64,000 nt of DNA from Roseburia sp. (GTDB taxonomy: Bacteria; Bacillota; Clostridia; Lachnospirales; Lachnospiraceae): positions 197,179 through 261,178 of the forward strand of contig JAMPFC010000001.1 in NCBI GenBank assembly GCA_023664685.1, given 5' to 3'. Shown piece by piece: positions 15,288 to 24,742 of the stretch. The notes under the pieces were generated by a model that did not search any database, had not been told where the DNA came from, and worked only from the letters and a program-made list of their open reading frames with translations. Positions within the stretch are counted from its first letter, which is position 1, and the number at the start of each line of letters is the position of its first letter. The position numbers and the translations under genes are program-made.

Positions 15288-15920
15288 TTGAACCTGAATT
15301 TTGAGGAAGAGATACGGAAAAATAAAAGAAAAAAAATCATCAAAGAGTGTATCATCTGGGTGATCGAGATTTTTGCAGCGATACTGCTCGCGTATTTGTT
15401 GATCCATTTTTGCGTCCGGAAGATGGGAACGATTGGCTCTGCAATGGAGCCTACCCTGTACAATGGCGAAGCTGTTTATATCAATACAAAATCCTATCTC
15501 TTTCTTTCACCGGACAGGGAAGAGGTGATTGCCTTTTATGATAAAGAGGGCGTGGACGACGAGGGCGAAGAGCCGCTCGTTATTTTCCGCAGGGTGATCG
15601 GACTTCCGGGGGAAAAAGTTCAGATCACAGATGGGAAAATTTTCATCAATGGGGAAGAGTTAAAAGAAAAATATGAATACAAACCGATGGCGACAGCGGG
15701 GATCGCAGAGCAGGAGATCACACTTGGGGAAGAAGAATATTTTGTGCTGTGCGACTCCCGGGTGGATTCGGACGACAGCAGAAACGCCTCGTTTGGAATG
15801 GTAAAAAAATCCCAGATCATCGGAAGGGTATGGTTTAAGCATGAGCCTTTTTCGAGAGTAACCGGCCCAGACAGTAAGGCATACGAAACGGAAGAGCCGG
15901 AAAAAGAGGAGGAAAACTAA
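15288..15920 (+). CDS. Signal peptidase I paralogue lacking the catalytic dyad
   Basis: This 210-residue type II membrane protein of the signal peptidase I family has a membrane helix near residues 17-43 and boxes that align well with the family. Box B reads GSAMEPTL instead of GxSMxPTL, so the nucleophilic serine is Ala52. Box D reads VIFRRVIGLPGE instead of YIKRVIGLPGE, so the general-base lysine is Arg101. Box E reads CDSRVDSDDSR instead of GDNRxxSxDSR. The two other paralogues in this window keep Ser and Lys. The protein is therefore predicted to be inactive as a Ser-Lys protease; a regulatory, chaperone or substrate-binding role is inference. Start is TTG with GAGGG 7 nt upstream. Its stop overlaps the rbgA start. 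Confidence 0.85.
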   Translation: MNLNFEEEIRKNKRKKIIKECIIWVIEIFAAILLAYLLIHFCVRKMGTIGSAMEPTLYNGEAVYINTKSYLFLSPDREEVIAFYDKEGVDDEGEEPLVIFRRVIGLPGEKVQITDGKIFINGEELKEKYEYKPMATAGIAEQEITLGEEEYFVLCDSRVDSDDSRNASFGMVKKSQIIGRVWFKHEPFSRVTGPDSKAYETEEPEKEEEN

Positions 15921-16762
15921 TGCATTTTCAGTGGTATCCGGGACACATGACGAAGGCAAAACGTGCGATGCAGGAAGATATTAAACTAATCGACGTGGTG
16001 ATCGAGCTTGTGGATGCCCGCATCCCATTCAGCAGTAAAAATCCCGATATTGATACGCTTGCCGCCAACAAATCAAGAGTTCTTCTTTTAAATAAATGTG
16101 ATATGGCAGACCGGGCTGTCACGGATAAATGGAAAGCGTATTATGAAAAAGAAGGATACTTTGTCTGGGCGGTGAACTCCACGAAACGAAATGAATTAAA
16201 AGCGGTAAACCAACTGATCCAGAAAGCGTGCAAAGAAAAGATCGAACGCGACCGGAAACGGGGGATTTTAAACCGCCCGATCCGTGCCATGATCGTGGGA
16301 ATCCCGAATGTGGGAAAATCGACATTTATCAACAGCTTTGCGGGAAAAGCGTGTGCTAAGACAGGAAATAAGCCCGGCGTGACAAAAGGAAAGCAGTGGA
16401 TCCGTCTGAATAAGCAGGTTGAGCTTTTGGACACCCCCGGGATCTTGTGGCCGAAGTTTGAGGATCAGACCGTAGGGTTAAGGCTTGCGTTTATCGGCTC
16501 GATCCGGGACGAACTTTTACAGCGGGTGGAGATTTCTTTGGATTTTATTGATTATATGACAGAGCATTATCCGGGAAAACTCGCTGATTTTTACGGGATA
16601 GAAGAAACTGGTAAGGACACGGAAATCCTTGAAAAGATCGGAGAGATCCGGAAATGTCTGAAAAAGGGAAGTGAAGTCGATCTTGAGAAGGCGGCGGCAC
16701 TCCTTCTGGATGATTTCAGAAATGCCAGAATCGGAAATATTTCTTTGGAGCGCCCGGAATAA
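15920..16762 (+). CDS. rbgA: Ribosome biogenesis GTPase RbgA (YlqF)
   Basis: This 280-residue cytosolic GTPase is required for late assembly of the 50S subunit. It shows the circularly permuted motif order of the YlqF family: LLNKCDMAD (G4) before GIPNVGKSTFIN (G1), then GVTKGKQW (G2 region) and LLDTPGILWP (G3). The N-terminus MHFQWYPGHMTKAKRAM is diagnostic. The ATG overlaps the lepB stop by one base (TAATG), indicating coupling. Placement next to rplS matches its role, since RbgA works on 50S assembly. Confidence 0.97.
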   Translation: MHFQWYPGHMTKAKRAMQEDIKLIDVVIELVDARIPFSSKNPDIDTLAANKSRVLLLNKCDMADRAVTDKWKAYYEKEGYFVWAVNSTKRNELKAVNQLIQKACKEKIERDRKRGILNRPIRAMIVGIPNVGKSTFINSFAGKACAKTGNKPGVTKGKQWIRLNKQVELLDTPGILWPKFEDQTVGLRLAFIGSIRDELLQRVEISLDFIDYMTEHYPGKLADFYGIEETGKDTEILEKIGEIRKCLKKGSEVDLEKAAALLLDDFRNARIGNISLERPE

Positions 16763-16788
16763 ATAAGCGGCGCAGAAATGAGGATAAG

Positions 16789-17604
16789 ATGATGGATGAA
16801 AAGAGAACAGTAGAGGAAGAGATCGAGGAAAGCCTTCGGATCTGTGAAGAGATTTTAAATGATAATCCGGATATGGTCTCACAAAAACCAGAGATTGATC
16901 TGGAGGATATTCTCGGCGAAAAGCCCTATGAGGCTTCGGATCAAAAGCCTGCCGGATATCCGCCGCCGCAAAAGAAGGAGTTTGTCCTGCCGGCAGAAGA
17001 AGAACAGCCGGCGGTTACAAATGTAGCGCCGGTTAAGATCAGCCCAAAAAAGAAGGAAGATGTGAAGACTCCCAAACGAGGAGTGCTTCGCACACTGATC
17101 AGCATCGTTGTCTGTATCGCGATCGCTGTGGGTGCTGCATTTCTTATCACTCATTATGTGGCAAACCATACGACCGTGGAAGGAAATTCGATGGAACCCT
17201 GTGTTACAAATGGCGATGAACTGATCATTGAAAAGATCAGTTATCTGACCGGGGACCCGGAGCGTTTTGACGTTGTCGTCTTCAAATTTAGTGAAGATAC
17301 CAATTATATCAAAAGGATCATCGGTCTGCCCGGCGAAAAGGTTCGCATCGAGGAGGGACGGGTCTATATCAATGACAAGGCGATTTTCGACGAACACGCA
17401 AACGGTGTTATGGAAGATGCCGGAACCGCCGAAAAAACGATTACGCTCGGAGCCGATGAATATTTTGTATTGGGGGATAACCGTAATCGCAATGCGAGCA
17501 AGGACAGCCGCCATAAAGACGTCGGCGCTGTGAAACGTGCGGATATCATCGGAAAAGCATGGCTTCGCATGATGCCATTTGAGAAATTTGGATTTATCAA
17601 ATAA
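16789..17604 (+). CDS. lepB: Signal peptidase I with long cytosolic N-terminal extension
   Basis: This 271-residue protein has an acidic/proline-rich N-terminal extension of about 97 residues, one membrane helix (VLRTLISIVVCIAIAVGAAF) and an extracellular catalytic domain. Catalytic Ser134 lies in GNSMEP and Lys175 in NYIKRIIGLPGE; the box E motif GDNRNRNASKDSR is intact. It removes signal peptides from exported proteins. The extension is unusual compared with the common length of about 170-190 residues and may tether or regulate the enzyme. It is third in the rplS cluster. Confidence 0.93.
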   Translation: MMDEKRTVEEEIEESLRICEEILNDNPDMVSQKPEIDLEDILGEKPYEASDQKPAGYPPPQKKEFVLPAEEEQPAVTNVAPVKISPKKKEDVKTPKRGVLRTLISIVVCIAIAVGAAFLITHYVANHTTVEGNSMEPCVTNGDELIIEKISYLTGDPERFDVVVFKFSEDTNYIKRIIGLPGEKVRIEEGRVYINDKAIFDEHANGVMEDAGTAEKTITLGADEYFVLGDNRNRNASKDSRHKDVGAVKRADIIGKAWLRMMPFEKFGFIK

Positions 17605-17632
17605 AAAGTTTGTGAGGAAATGAGGACGATTT

Positions 17633-18118
17633 ATGGAGATTGAACGCAAATATCTGGTCAGACAGGTGCCGGAACATATCGAACAGTATGATCATTCAGA
17701 GATCGAACAGGGATATTTGTCGACGGAGCCGGTTTTGCGGATCCGCAAGCTTGATGACCAGTACGTGCTGACTTATAAATCAAAAACTGGTATTGAAACC
17801 CGGGCGGATGTGTGCGTGAATCAGGAAACAGAGCTTGCGCTCACAAAGGAAAGTTATGAACACCTCAAACAGAAGATTGACGGTATTTTGATCGAGAAGA
17901 CGAGATACCGCATCGGCTATCAGGAATATACGATCGAACTGGATCTTTTTCATGGAAACTATGAGGGAATGATGCTTGCAGAGATCGAATTTGATACCGT
18001 GGAAGAATCGGAAAAATTTGTAAAACCCGACTGGTTTGGCGAAAATGTCAGCGGGGACAGACGCTATACCAACGTATTTCTTGCCACCGGCGCACAAAAA
18101 AATCTTGTACAACCATAA
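17633..18118 (+). CDS. CYTH-domain protein, predicted triphosphatase
   Basis: This 161-residue protein begins with MEIERKYLV, the ExExK signature of the CYTH superfamily. It continues with alternating charged strands (LRIRKLDDQYVLTYKSK, IEKTRYRIGYQEYTIELDLF, LAEIEF) that line a triphosphate tunnel. Bacterial members hydrolyse inorganic triphosphate or similar substrates, or act on thiamine triphosphate. The substrate cannot be determined here. It ends the rplS-lepB-rbgA-lepB run. Confidence 0.93.
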   Translation: MEIERKYLVRQVPEHIEQYDHSEIEQGYLSTEPVLRIRKLDDQYVLTYKSKTGIETRADVCVNQETELALTKESYEHLKQKIDGILIEKTRYRIGYQEYTIELDLFHGNYEGMMLAEIEFDTVEESEKFVKPDWFGENVSGDRRYTNVFLATGAQKNLVQP

Positions 18119-18133
18119 ATTTTATTATATAAT
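18105..18133 (+). promoter_or_regulatory. gdhA promoter
   Basis: TTGTAC and TATAAT are 17 bp apart. The -35 box lies within the end of the CYTH gene. The start codon of gdhA is 34 bp downstream of the -10 box. Confidence 0.7.
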
Positions 18134-18163
18134 AGCTTTGACATTAGTTTAAAGGAGGTATGA

Positions 18164-19501
<1,338 letters not shown>

Positions 19502-19529
19502 GAAATATTTTTCTGATACATACGAGTGA

Positions 19530-19551
19530 AGCGGTTTGTACAAAAACCGCT
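19530..19551 (+). terminator. Short hairpin after gdhA
   Basis: AGCGGTTT and AAACCGCT pair around a 6-nt loop. No U-tract follows, so it may be an mRNA-end stabiliser or part of a two-hairpin terminator with the next element. Confidence 0.45.
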
Positions 19552-19566
19552 GGAATATATCATAAG

Positions 19567-19641
19567 AACAACCGGAATCCGTCAATCGGGGCGCAGAGCA
19601 TTCTACGTCCTGTATTGGGATGGACAGCCGGTTGTTTTTTT
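19567..19641 (+). terminator. Long-loop intrinsic terminator after gdhA
   Basis: AACAACCGG (19567-19575) pairs with CCGGTTGTT (19628-19636), followed by a run of T. The 52-nt loop has some internal complementarity, so the structure is branched. The rest of the gap (19642-19882) is AT-rich and holds nothing I recognise. Confidence 0.65.
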
Positions 19642-19882
19642 GCTGCAAATTTTTTGTGGCAATTTTTTTTGCAAAAATATTTGTTTTTTAAAGCTCTGAA
19701 ACATACGAAAATCAGGGAAAAACACCGTATTACGATCCAAAACGCCGAAATATGATCATTGAATCTGTGCGGATTTTCTGGTAGAATTGCATTTGAGAAA
19801 TTCTTCAATTCACATTTTTCAGAAAATCTTATTTCAATTTTTTCCAGAGACGATCTTAAGTGACAAAGGGAGGTGCTTTTAT

Positions 19883-19921
19883 ATGGGGAAGAATCTCAAT
19901 AATACATATATGAAAGGATGA
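19883..19921 (+). CDS. Possible 12-residue upstream ORF (leader peptide)
   Basis: ATG at 19883 is preceded by AAGGGAGGTG with good spacing and encodes MGKNLNNTYMKG before TGA at 19919. The next gene starts at 19926, only 4 bases later, and the uORF end (AAAGGATGA) supplies that gene's ribosome site. This arrangement would couple translation. No attenuator pattern (runs of one amino acid) is visible, so the role is unknown. Confidence 0.3.
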   Translation: MGKNLNNTYMKG

Positions 19922-19925
19922 TCAA

Positions 19926-20825
19926 ATGGAGTTAGAGACTTTTGCAAATGCAGTTAGAAAGGAAATACAAAAGAAATTGGGAGGCGGGTATGACATCTCT
20001 GTCATCACGAATATCAAAAATAATTCGACGAAGTATACAGGCATTATGTTCCGTAGAGGCAGGAAGATAACCTCGCCTACAGTTTATATCAACGATCTGT
20101 ATGTGCAATACATGGAAAATGGCTTGTCCATGCAGGAGGTTACGGAGGAAGTCATCAAACGGTATCAGAAGACCGTCGGGGCGGTAGAGGAGATCCCGCA
20201 CCTCGATGTAGAGTATGAGACATGCAGGACAAGGATCGTGTACCGGCTCGTCTCAAGGGAGAGGAATCAAGAGGTGTTACAAAATATGCCCTTTATTCCT
20301 TTTCTCGATCTGGCGATCACCTTCCATCTCGTGATCGCAGTCAACGACCGCTATATGCAGTCGCTAAAGATCGACAACACCATACAGAAAAAGTGGAAGG
20401 TTTCCGTGGAGCAGCTTTTTAAGGAGGCAAAGAAAAATACAGAGAGGCTTCTTCCCGCTGAGATCAGTGAATTAAAGCAGATCGCAGCCGCATACGAAGC
20501 GCCGAAGGAGTTTATGCCGGAGGGAGAATTGTCAAATAAGGAAAACATCGATATGATCGTAGTTTCAAATGAACTTGGTATCAACGGTGCGGCGGCTGTT
20601 TTGTATGAGGGCGTCATAGAAAAACTGGCGGAGGAGTATGAGACCGATCTATATCTGCTTCCGAGCAGCATTCATGAAATGATCGTAGTACCGGCTTTTG
20701 ACCGGACGATGTATGAACTTCTCGGTGTCATGGTGAAAAATATAAACGAGCAGTATGTGGAAAACGAAGAGATTCTTTCTGACCGGGTGTATATTTACCA
20801 GAGGGAGGAAAAGAAATTTATCTGA
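19926..20825 (+). CDS. DUF5688-family protein
   Basis: This 299-residue cytosolic protein is of a family found mainly in Lachnospiraceae and relatives (DUF5688 by resemblance). Recognisable parts are the N-terminal FANAVRKEIQKKLGGGYDIS, FRRGRKITSPTVYINDLY and the C-terminal MIVVSNELGINGAAAVLY and LYLLPSSIHEMIVVPA. No catalytic motif, signal peptide or membrane helix is seen. Function is not known. Such genes often occur in several copies per genome; only this one is in the window. Confidence 0.75.
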   Translation: MELETFANAVRKEIQKKLGGGYDISVITNIKNNSTKYTGIMFRRGRKITSPTVYINDLYVQYMENGLSMQEVTEEVIKRYQKTVGAVEEIPHLDVEYETCRTRIVYRLVSRERNQEVLQNMPFIPFLDLAITFHLVIAVNDRYMQSLKIDNTIQKKWKVSVEQLFKEAKKNTERLLPAEISELKQIAAAYEAPKEFMPEGELSNKENIDMIVVSNELGINGAAAVLYEGVIEKLAEEYETDLYLLPSSIHEMIVVPAFDRTMYELLGVMVKNINEQYVENEEILSDRVYIYQREEKKFI

Positions 20826-20854
20826 GCGTTGGGATAAAATGAGCGTAAAAAAAA

Positions 20855-20927
20855 TGCACCTGGAGGGATTCGAACCCCCGACCAAAGGCTTCGGAAGCCT
20901 CTACTCTATCCACTGAGCCACAGATGC
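20855..20927 (-). tRNA. tRNA-Arg (anticodon CCG)
   Basis: On the minus strand a 73-nt cloverleaf can be drawn. The acceptor stem GCATCTG pairs with CAGGTGC, the D-arm contains GGCTCAGTGGATAGAG, the anticodon arm is GAGGC-TTCCGAA-GCCTT, and the T-arm carries GGTTCGAATCC. The 7-nt anticodon loop TTCCGAA gives CCG, reading CGG codons. The discriminator is A, no CCA is encoded, and a run of eight T follows directly as terminator. Confidence 0.95.
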
Positions 20928-20936
20928 ATCATTAAC

Positions 20937-20965
20937 ATTATATACAACATTTTCACAAAAGTAAA
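20937..20965 (-). promoter_or_regulatory. Promoter of tRNA-Arg
   Basis: On the minus strand TTTACT and TATAAT are separated by 17 bp, ending 9 bp before the tRNA 5' end. Confidence 0.7.
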
Positions 20966-21039
20966 GAAATTTTTTATCGTTTTGATGTCGAGCAGCTTAT
21001 GGTGATAAAAAACCGGAGATAAAAAACTCAGGAAAAGAA

Positions 21040-21068
21040 TAGACAAACCGCTCAATAATTGATATAAT
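21040..21068 (+). promoter_or_regulatory. Promoter of the PAD-repeat protein
   Basis: TAGACA and TATAAT are separated by 17 bp. They lie about 70 bp upstream of the ATG at 21136. Confidence 0.65.
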
Positions 21069-21135
21069 TTGTATGGTTGGGTTTATTTTATTTAAAAATA
21101 AGTTTTTACTATAAATTGATAAGAAGGTTGAACTC

Positions 21136-21948
21136 ATGAAATTAAAATACAAAAAGCTGATCATCATTATTTCGATTGGGGCGCTGTTCCTCAGTTTCCT
21201 CATCCTTACCCTGATCCCCACCGGCGGAGAGTCGACGGATCAGATCGAGGATGCCGAGTTAAATAAGTGCGAAGAGGAGGATATCATCACGTTGATCTCC
21301 ACTTATTTTCAGGCGAAGCGGGATGTGGATATGGAACTGATGGAACCACTGGTAAGTGATATCAACCAGATCGATCAGGAAAAACTGATTACACAGGCTG
21401 AGTACGTGGAGGACTACCAGAACATCACATGCTATACATTGGAAAATGAAGATAACGGTGCGCTGAGGGTTTATATCCGCTATGATATGAAGTTAAAAAA
21501 TATTAACACACTGGCACCTTGTCTGAGCGGCGTGTATGTAACGGTTGGTTCCGATGGGAAATATGTCATTTATCTGAGCGCACTGGATGAAAATGAGGAA
21601 GAGTTCATCCTGTCGGCGGATAAAAATTCCCATGTAGCGGAACTTCAAAAACAAGTAACGGAGCAGCTTCAGGAAGCGATCAATGCCGATGAAGCGTTTC
21701 GTCAGCTCTATCAGAAAATGGATCAGGAAATTTCTGCTGATCTTGCGGTTCCGGCGGACAGTCAGGCACCTGCCGACCCGGCAGCAGCACCGGCAGACCC
21801 CAATGCGGCATCTGCTGACCCGACGGCAGCTCCCGTTGATCCGGCGGCTGATCCGAATGCAGCCCCAGAAGCACCCGCTGATCCCAATGCGGCGCCTGCT
21901 GACCCGGCGGCAGCACCCGTTGATCCGGCTGCGGCACCGGCACAGTAA
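21136..21948 (+). CDS. Membrane-anchored protein with Pro-Ala-Asp repeat tail
   Basis: This 270-residue protein has an N-terminal anchor (LIIIISIGALFLSFLILTL) with no lipobox, so it is predicted to be held by one helix facing out. Residues about 40-205 form a compact domain with no match I recognise; FQAKRDVDMELMEPLVSD and VTVGSDGKYVIYLSALDENE suggest an NTF2-like or SnoaL-type fold, weakly. The last 60 residues are a low-complexity array of PADP, AAP and PNAA units, probably a wall-spanning or disordered linker. It is monocistronic with its own promoter and terminator. Confidence 0.65.
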   Translation: MKLKYKKLIIIISIGALFLSFLILTLIPTGGESTDQIEDAELNKCEEEDIITLISTYFQAKRDVDMELMEPLVSDINQIDQEKLITQAEYVEDYQNITCYTLENEDNGALRVYIRYDMKLKNINTLAPCLSGVYVTVGSDGKYVIYLSALDENEEEFILSADKNSHVAELQKQVTEQLQEAINADEAFRQLYQKMDQEISADLAVPADSQAPADPAAAPADPNAASADPTAAPVDPAADPNAAPEAPADPNAAPADPAAAPVDPAAAPAQ

Positions 21949-21983
21949 GGCTGTTTGCAAAGAAAACACAAGTGATTCAAAAG

Positions 21984-22023
21984 ATGGCACGCTGATCCCA
22001 ATGTCAAAGAGCGTGTCATTTTT
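21984..22023 (+). terminator. Intrinsic terminator
   Basis: ATGGCACGCT pairs with AGCGTGTCAT (one G-T wobble), followed by five T. It lies between the PAD-repeat gene and rluF. Confidence 0.7.
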
Positions 22024-22053
22024 AAAACCATCAGTCAGGAGAGTAAAATCGTT

Positions 22054-22776
22054 TTGGAAGAGAAAATACGAATCAATAAATATCTTAGCATGTGCGGATA
22101 CTGTTCAAGAAGAGAGGCAGACCGCCTTTTAGAACAGGGGCGGGTGAAGATCGACGGAAGGACAGCCGGGCTTGGGGAACAGTTTCATCCCGGACAGACC
22201 GTGACGGTGGATGGGACAGAAATCCATGCCGCAAAGAAACGCATCCTGATCGCATTTCACAAGCCGGCAGGCATCGTGTGTACAAGCAGTAAAAAAGAGA
22301 AGGATAACATCATTGATTATATCCATTTTCCCGAGAGGATTTATCCGGTGGGGCGTCTCGATAAAGACTCAACCGGTCTGATCCTTCTTACAAATGATGG
22401 GGACTTCATGGATCGCATCCTCCGTTCCCGGAATGGGCATGAAAAGGAATATGTAGTGACGGTCAACCGCCCTCTGAAAAAAGAGGTTTTAGACGCCATG
22501 AGGCAGGGCGTTCCGATCCTCGATACGATGACAAAACCGTGCCAGATCGAGCCGCTCGGCGAGAAGCGTTTCCGGATCATACTGACACAGGGCTTAAACC
22601 GGCAGATTCGCCGGATGTGTGAATATTTTGGATACCGTGTGACCCGGTTAGAGCGGGTACGGATCATGAATATTTTACTGGATGGACTCCCAGAGGGGAA
22701 ATGGCGCTATTTATCGGAGGAGGAGACCGCCCAGATGGAAAAATCTTTGAAAGGACAGAAATTTTATAATGAGTGA
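22054..22776 (+). CDS. rluF: RluF-type 23S rRNA pseudouridine synthase
   Basis: This 240-residue member of the RsuA/RluB/RluF family has an S4 domain at residues 5-50 (RINKYLSMCGYCSRREADRL) followed by the catalytic domain with GRLDKDSTGLILLTNDGDF, whose Asp attacks uridine. The pattern RILRSRNGHEKEYVVTV and LTQGLNRQIRRMCEYFGY matches E. coli RluF, which modifies U2604 of 23S rRNA, more closely than RluB. The probable start is TTG at 22054 behind AGGAGA. The 3' end overlaps ligA by 8 bp. Confidence 0.88.
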   Translation: MEEKIRINKYLSMCGYCSRREADRLLEQGRVKIDGRTAGLGEQFHPGQTVTVDGTEIHAAKKRILIAFHKPAGIVCTSSKKEKDNIIDYIHFPERIYPVGRLDKDSTGLILLTNDGDFMDRILRSRNGHEKEYVVTVNRPLKKEVLDAMRQGVPILDTMTKPCQIEPLGEKRFRIILTQGLNRQIRRMCEYFGYRVTRLERVRIMNILLDGLPEGKWRYLSEEETAQMEKSLKGQKFYNE

Positions 22777-24727
22777 TCTTGAACGGATAAAAGAACTGGT
22801 TTCTACATTGAATCATGCTGCCCGGGTGTATTATCAGGGGCAGGATGAGGTCATGTCAAATTTTGAATATGATAAACAATATGATGAGTTAGTTGCGTTA
22901 GAGAAAAAAACAGGGATCGTCATGTCGAACAGTCCGACGATACATGTCGGATACGAAACATTGAGCGAGCTTCCCAAGGAGGCGCATGTGGCGCCGATGC
23001 TTTCACTGGATAAGACGAAAGAGGCAGGGGAACTGGTGCGGTGGTTAGGCGGGCAAAAGGGGCTGTTATCCCTCAAACTCGATGGGCTAAGCGTTATCCT
23101 TACGTATCAGGATGGCGTCCTCACGAAAGCCCTGACAAGAGGAAATGGCGAGACCGGAGAAGTCATTACGAATAATGCCAGAACATTTCAGAATATTCCC
23201 GCCAAGATCCATTATCCGGGTACGCTGATCTTGCGCGGCGAGGCGTTGATCCGGTATTCGGATTTTGAAATGCTGAACCGTTCTTTTTCAGATATCCAAG
23301 AGAAGTATAAAAATCCGAGGAATCTGTGCAGTGGTACGGTAAGGCAGCTTAACAACCAGATCACGGCGGAGAGGAATGTCCATTATTATGTATATGATCT
23401 CATTTCGATGGAGCCGGAGAGCAGGGATTTCCAGAGTAAGGAGGAAATCCGCAAGTGGCTTGATTCGCTTGGGTTTGATGTCGTTCCCGGTAAAGTCGTG
23501 CATCAGGATGATCTGGAGAAAGCAGTCATGGAATTTTCAGAGGAGATTTCAGGCGGCTTAGATCTTCCAAGTGACGGGCTTGTTCTTACGTATGACGACA
23601 TAGACTACAGTCGTAGTCTCGGCAGGACAGCAAAATTCCCGAGAGATTCCATTGCGTTTAAATGGCAGGATGAACTGGCGGAGACGACGTTACTTGATAT
23701 TGAGTGGAGTGCCTCAAGGACAGGACTGATCAATCCGATCGCTGTATTTGAACCGGTCGAACTGGAGGGGACGACGGTGAGCCGCGCCAGTGTACACAAC
23801 ATCAGTATCCTGAGAGAACTAGAGCTTGGCATCGGAGACCGGATCACGGTATATAAGGCAAATATGATCATTCCGCAGATTGAAGAAAACCTGACCAGAA
23901 GCGGGACAGCACCGATTCCCGAAGCATGTCCGGTCTGCGGGGAACATACCGAGCTTGTCAACGAAAATGGTTCGGAGTTTTTATTCTGTAAAAATCCCGG
24001 ATGTTACGCAAAGAAATTAAAGATGTTCAGTCATTTTGTCAGCCGGGACGCCATGAATATCGATGGCTTTTCCGAGGCGACACTGGAAAAATTTATTGCC
24101 AGAGGATGGCTTCACGATTTTTCGGATTTATTTGAACTGGATCAGCACAAAGAAGAAATCGAGACGATGGAAGGGTTTGGCGAAAAATCCTGCCAGAATA
24201 TGCTGGCGGCGATCGAACAGGCAAAACAAGTACCGTTGGAGCGGTTTGTCTATAGTCTTGGGATCAAAGGATTTGGTCTCAGTATGGCAAAACTTGTATG
24301 CCGGCAGTATCCGCTTGAACCCAGCCGGATGAATGAACTGACAGAGGAAGATCTAGTATGCGTGGATGGAATCGGAGAAAAACTGGCTCGTTCTTTTACC
24401 GCCTTCTTTTCCAGTGAGGAAAATCGGCAGCTTGTCAAAAAACTGGAAGGTATTTTGACGATCTCCATGCCGGAAAAACTGGATTCTGCAAAATTAGCGG
24501 GAACAACAATCGTGATCACCGGAAGCCTTGTCCATTTTTCAAACCGGAATGAATGCAAGGAAAAAATCGAACTGGCGGGCGGAAAAGTGAGCGGTTCTGT
24601 GAGCAAAAATACAAATTATCTGGTCAATAATAACCCGGCTTCGTCTTCTTCCAAAAATAAAAAAGCAAAAGAGCTAGGAATCCCCATTATTACAGAGGAG
24701 GAGCTTCTTGAACTTTTGAATGGATGA
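22769..24727 (+). CDS. ligA: NAD-dependent DNA ligase
   Basis: This 652-residue enzyme seals nicks using NAD. The adenylation domain carries LKLDGLSV with the adenylated Lys103. Then come the OB fold, a zinc finger with four Cys (CPVCGEHTELVNENG and CKNPGC), helix-hairpin-helix repeats (MEGFGEKS, LGIKGFGLS, VDGIGEKLA) and a C-terminal BRCT domain (LAGTTIVITGSLVHFSNRNE). Length is close to the usual 660-680. The start overlaps the end of rluF by 8 bp, so translation is coupled. Many Lachnospiraceae carry more than one ligA; whether this is the main copy is unknown. Confidence 0.95.
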   Translation: MSDLERIKELVSTLNHAARVYYQGQDEVMSNFEYDKQYDELVALEKKTGIVMSNSPTIHVGYETLSELPKEAHVAPMLSLDKTKEAGELVRWLGGQKGLLSLKLDGLSVILTYQDGVLTKALTRGNGETGEVITNNARTFQNIPAKIHYPGTLILRGEALIRYSDFEMLNRSFSDIQEKYKNPRNLCSGTVRQLNNQITAERNVHYYVYDLISMEPESRDFQSKEEIRKWLDSLGFDVVPGKVVHQDDLEKAVMEFSEEISGGLDLPSDGLVLTYDDIDYSRSLGRTAKFPRDSIAFKWQDELAETTLLDIEWSASRTGLINPIAVFEPVELEGTTVSRASVHNISILRELELGIGDRITVYKANMIIPQIEENLTRSGTAPIPEACPVCGEHTELVNENGSEFLFCKNPGCYAKKLKMFSHFVSRDAMNIDGFSEATLEKFIARGWLHDFSDLFELDQHKEEIETMEGFGEKSCQNMLAAIEQAKQVPLERFVYSLGIKGFGLSMAKLVCRQYPLEPSRMNELTEEDLVCVDGIGEKLARSFTAFFSSEENRQLVKKLEGILTISMPEKLDSAKLAGTTIVITGSLVHFSNRNECKEKIELAGGKVSGSVSKNTNYLVNNNPASSSSKNKKAKELGIPIITEEELLELLNG

Positions 24728-24742
24728 TTTTTTGGTATCTTT

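Noticed and set aside
19502..19641. Riboswitch downstream of gdhA.
   Set aside because: It lies after gdhA, ends in a terminator, and has no conserved riboswitch core that I recognise; the next start is about 240 bp on.
21493..21990. Minus-strand 165-residue and 87-residue frames over the Pro-Ala-Asp repeats.
   Set aside because: Their Arg/Cys- or Gln/Pro-rich composition is a by-product of reading the repeat in other frames.
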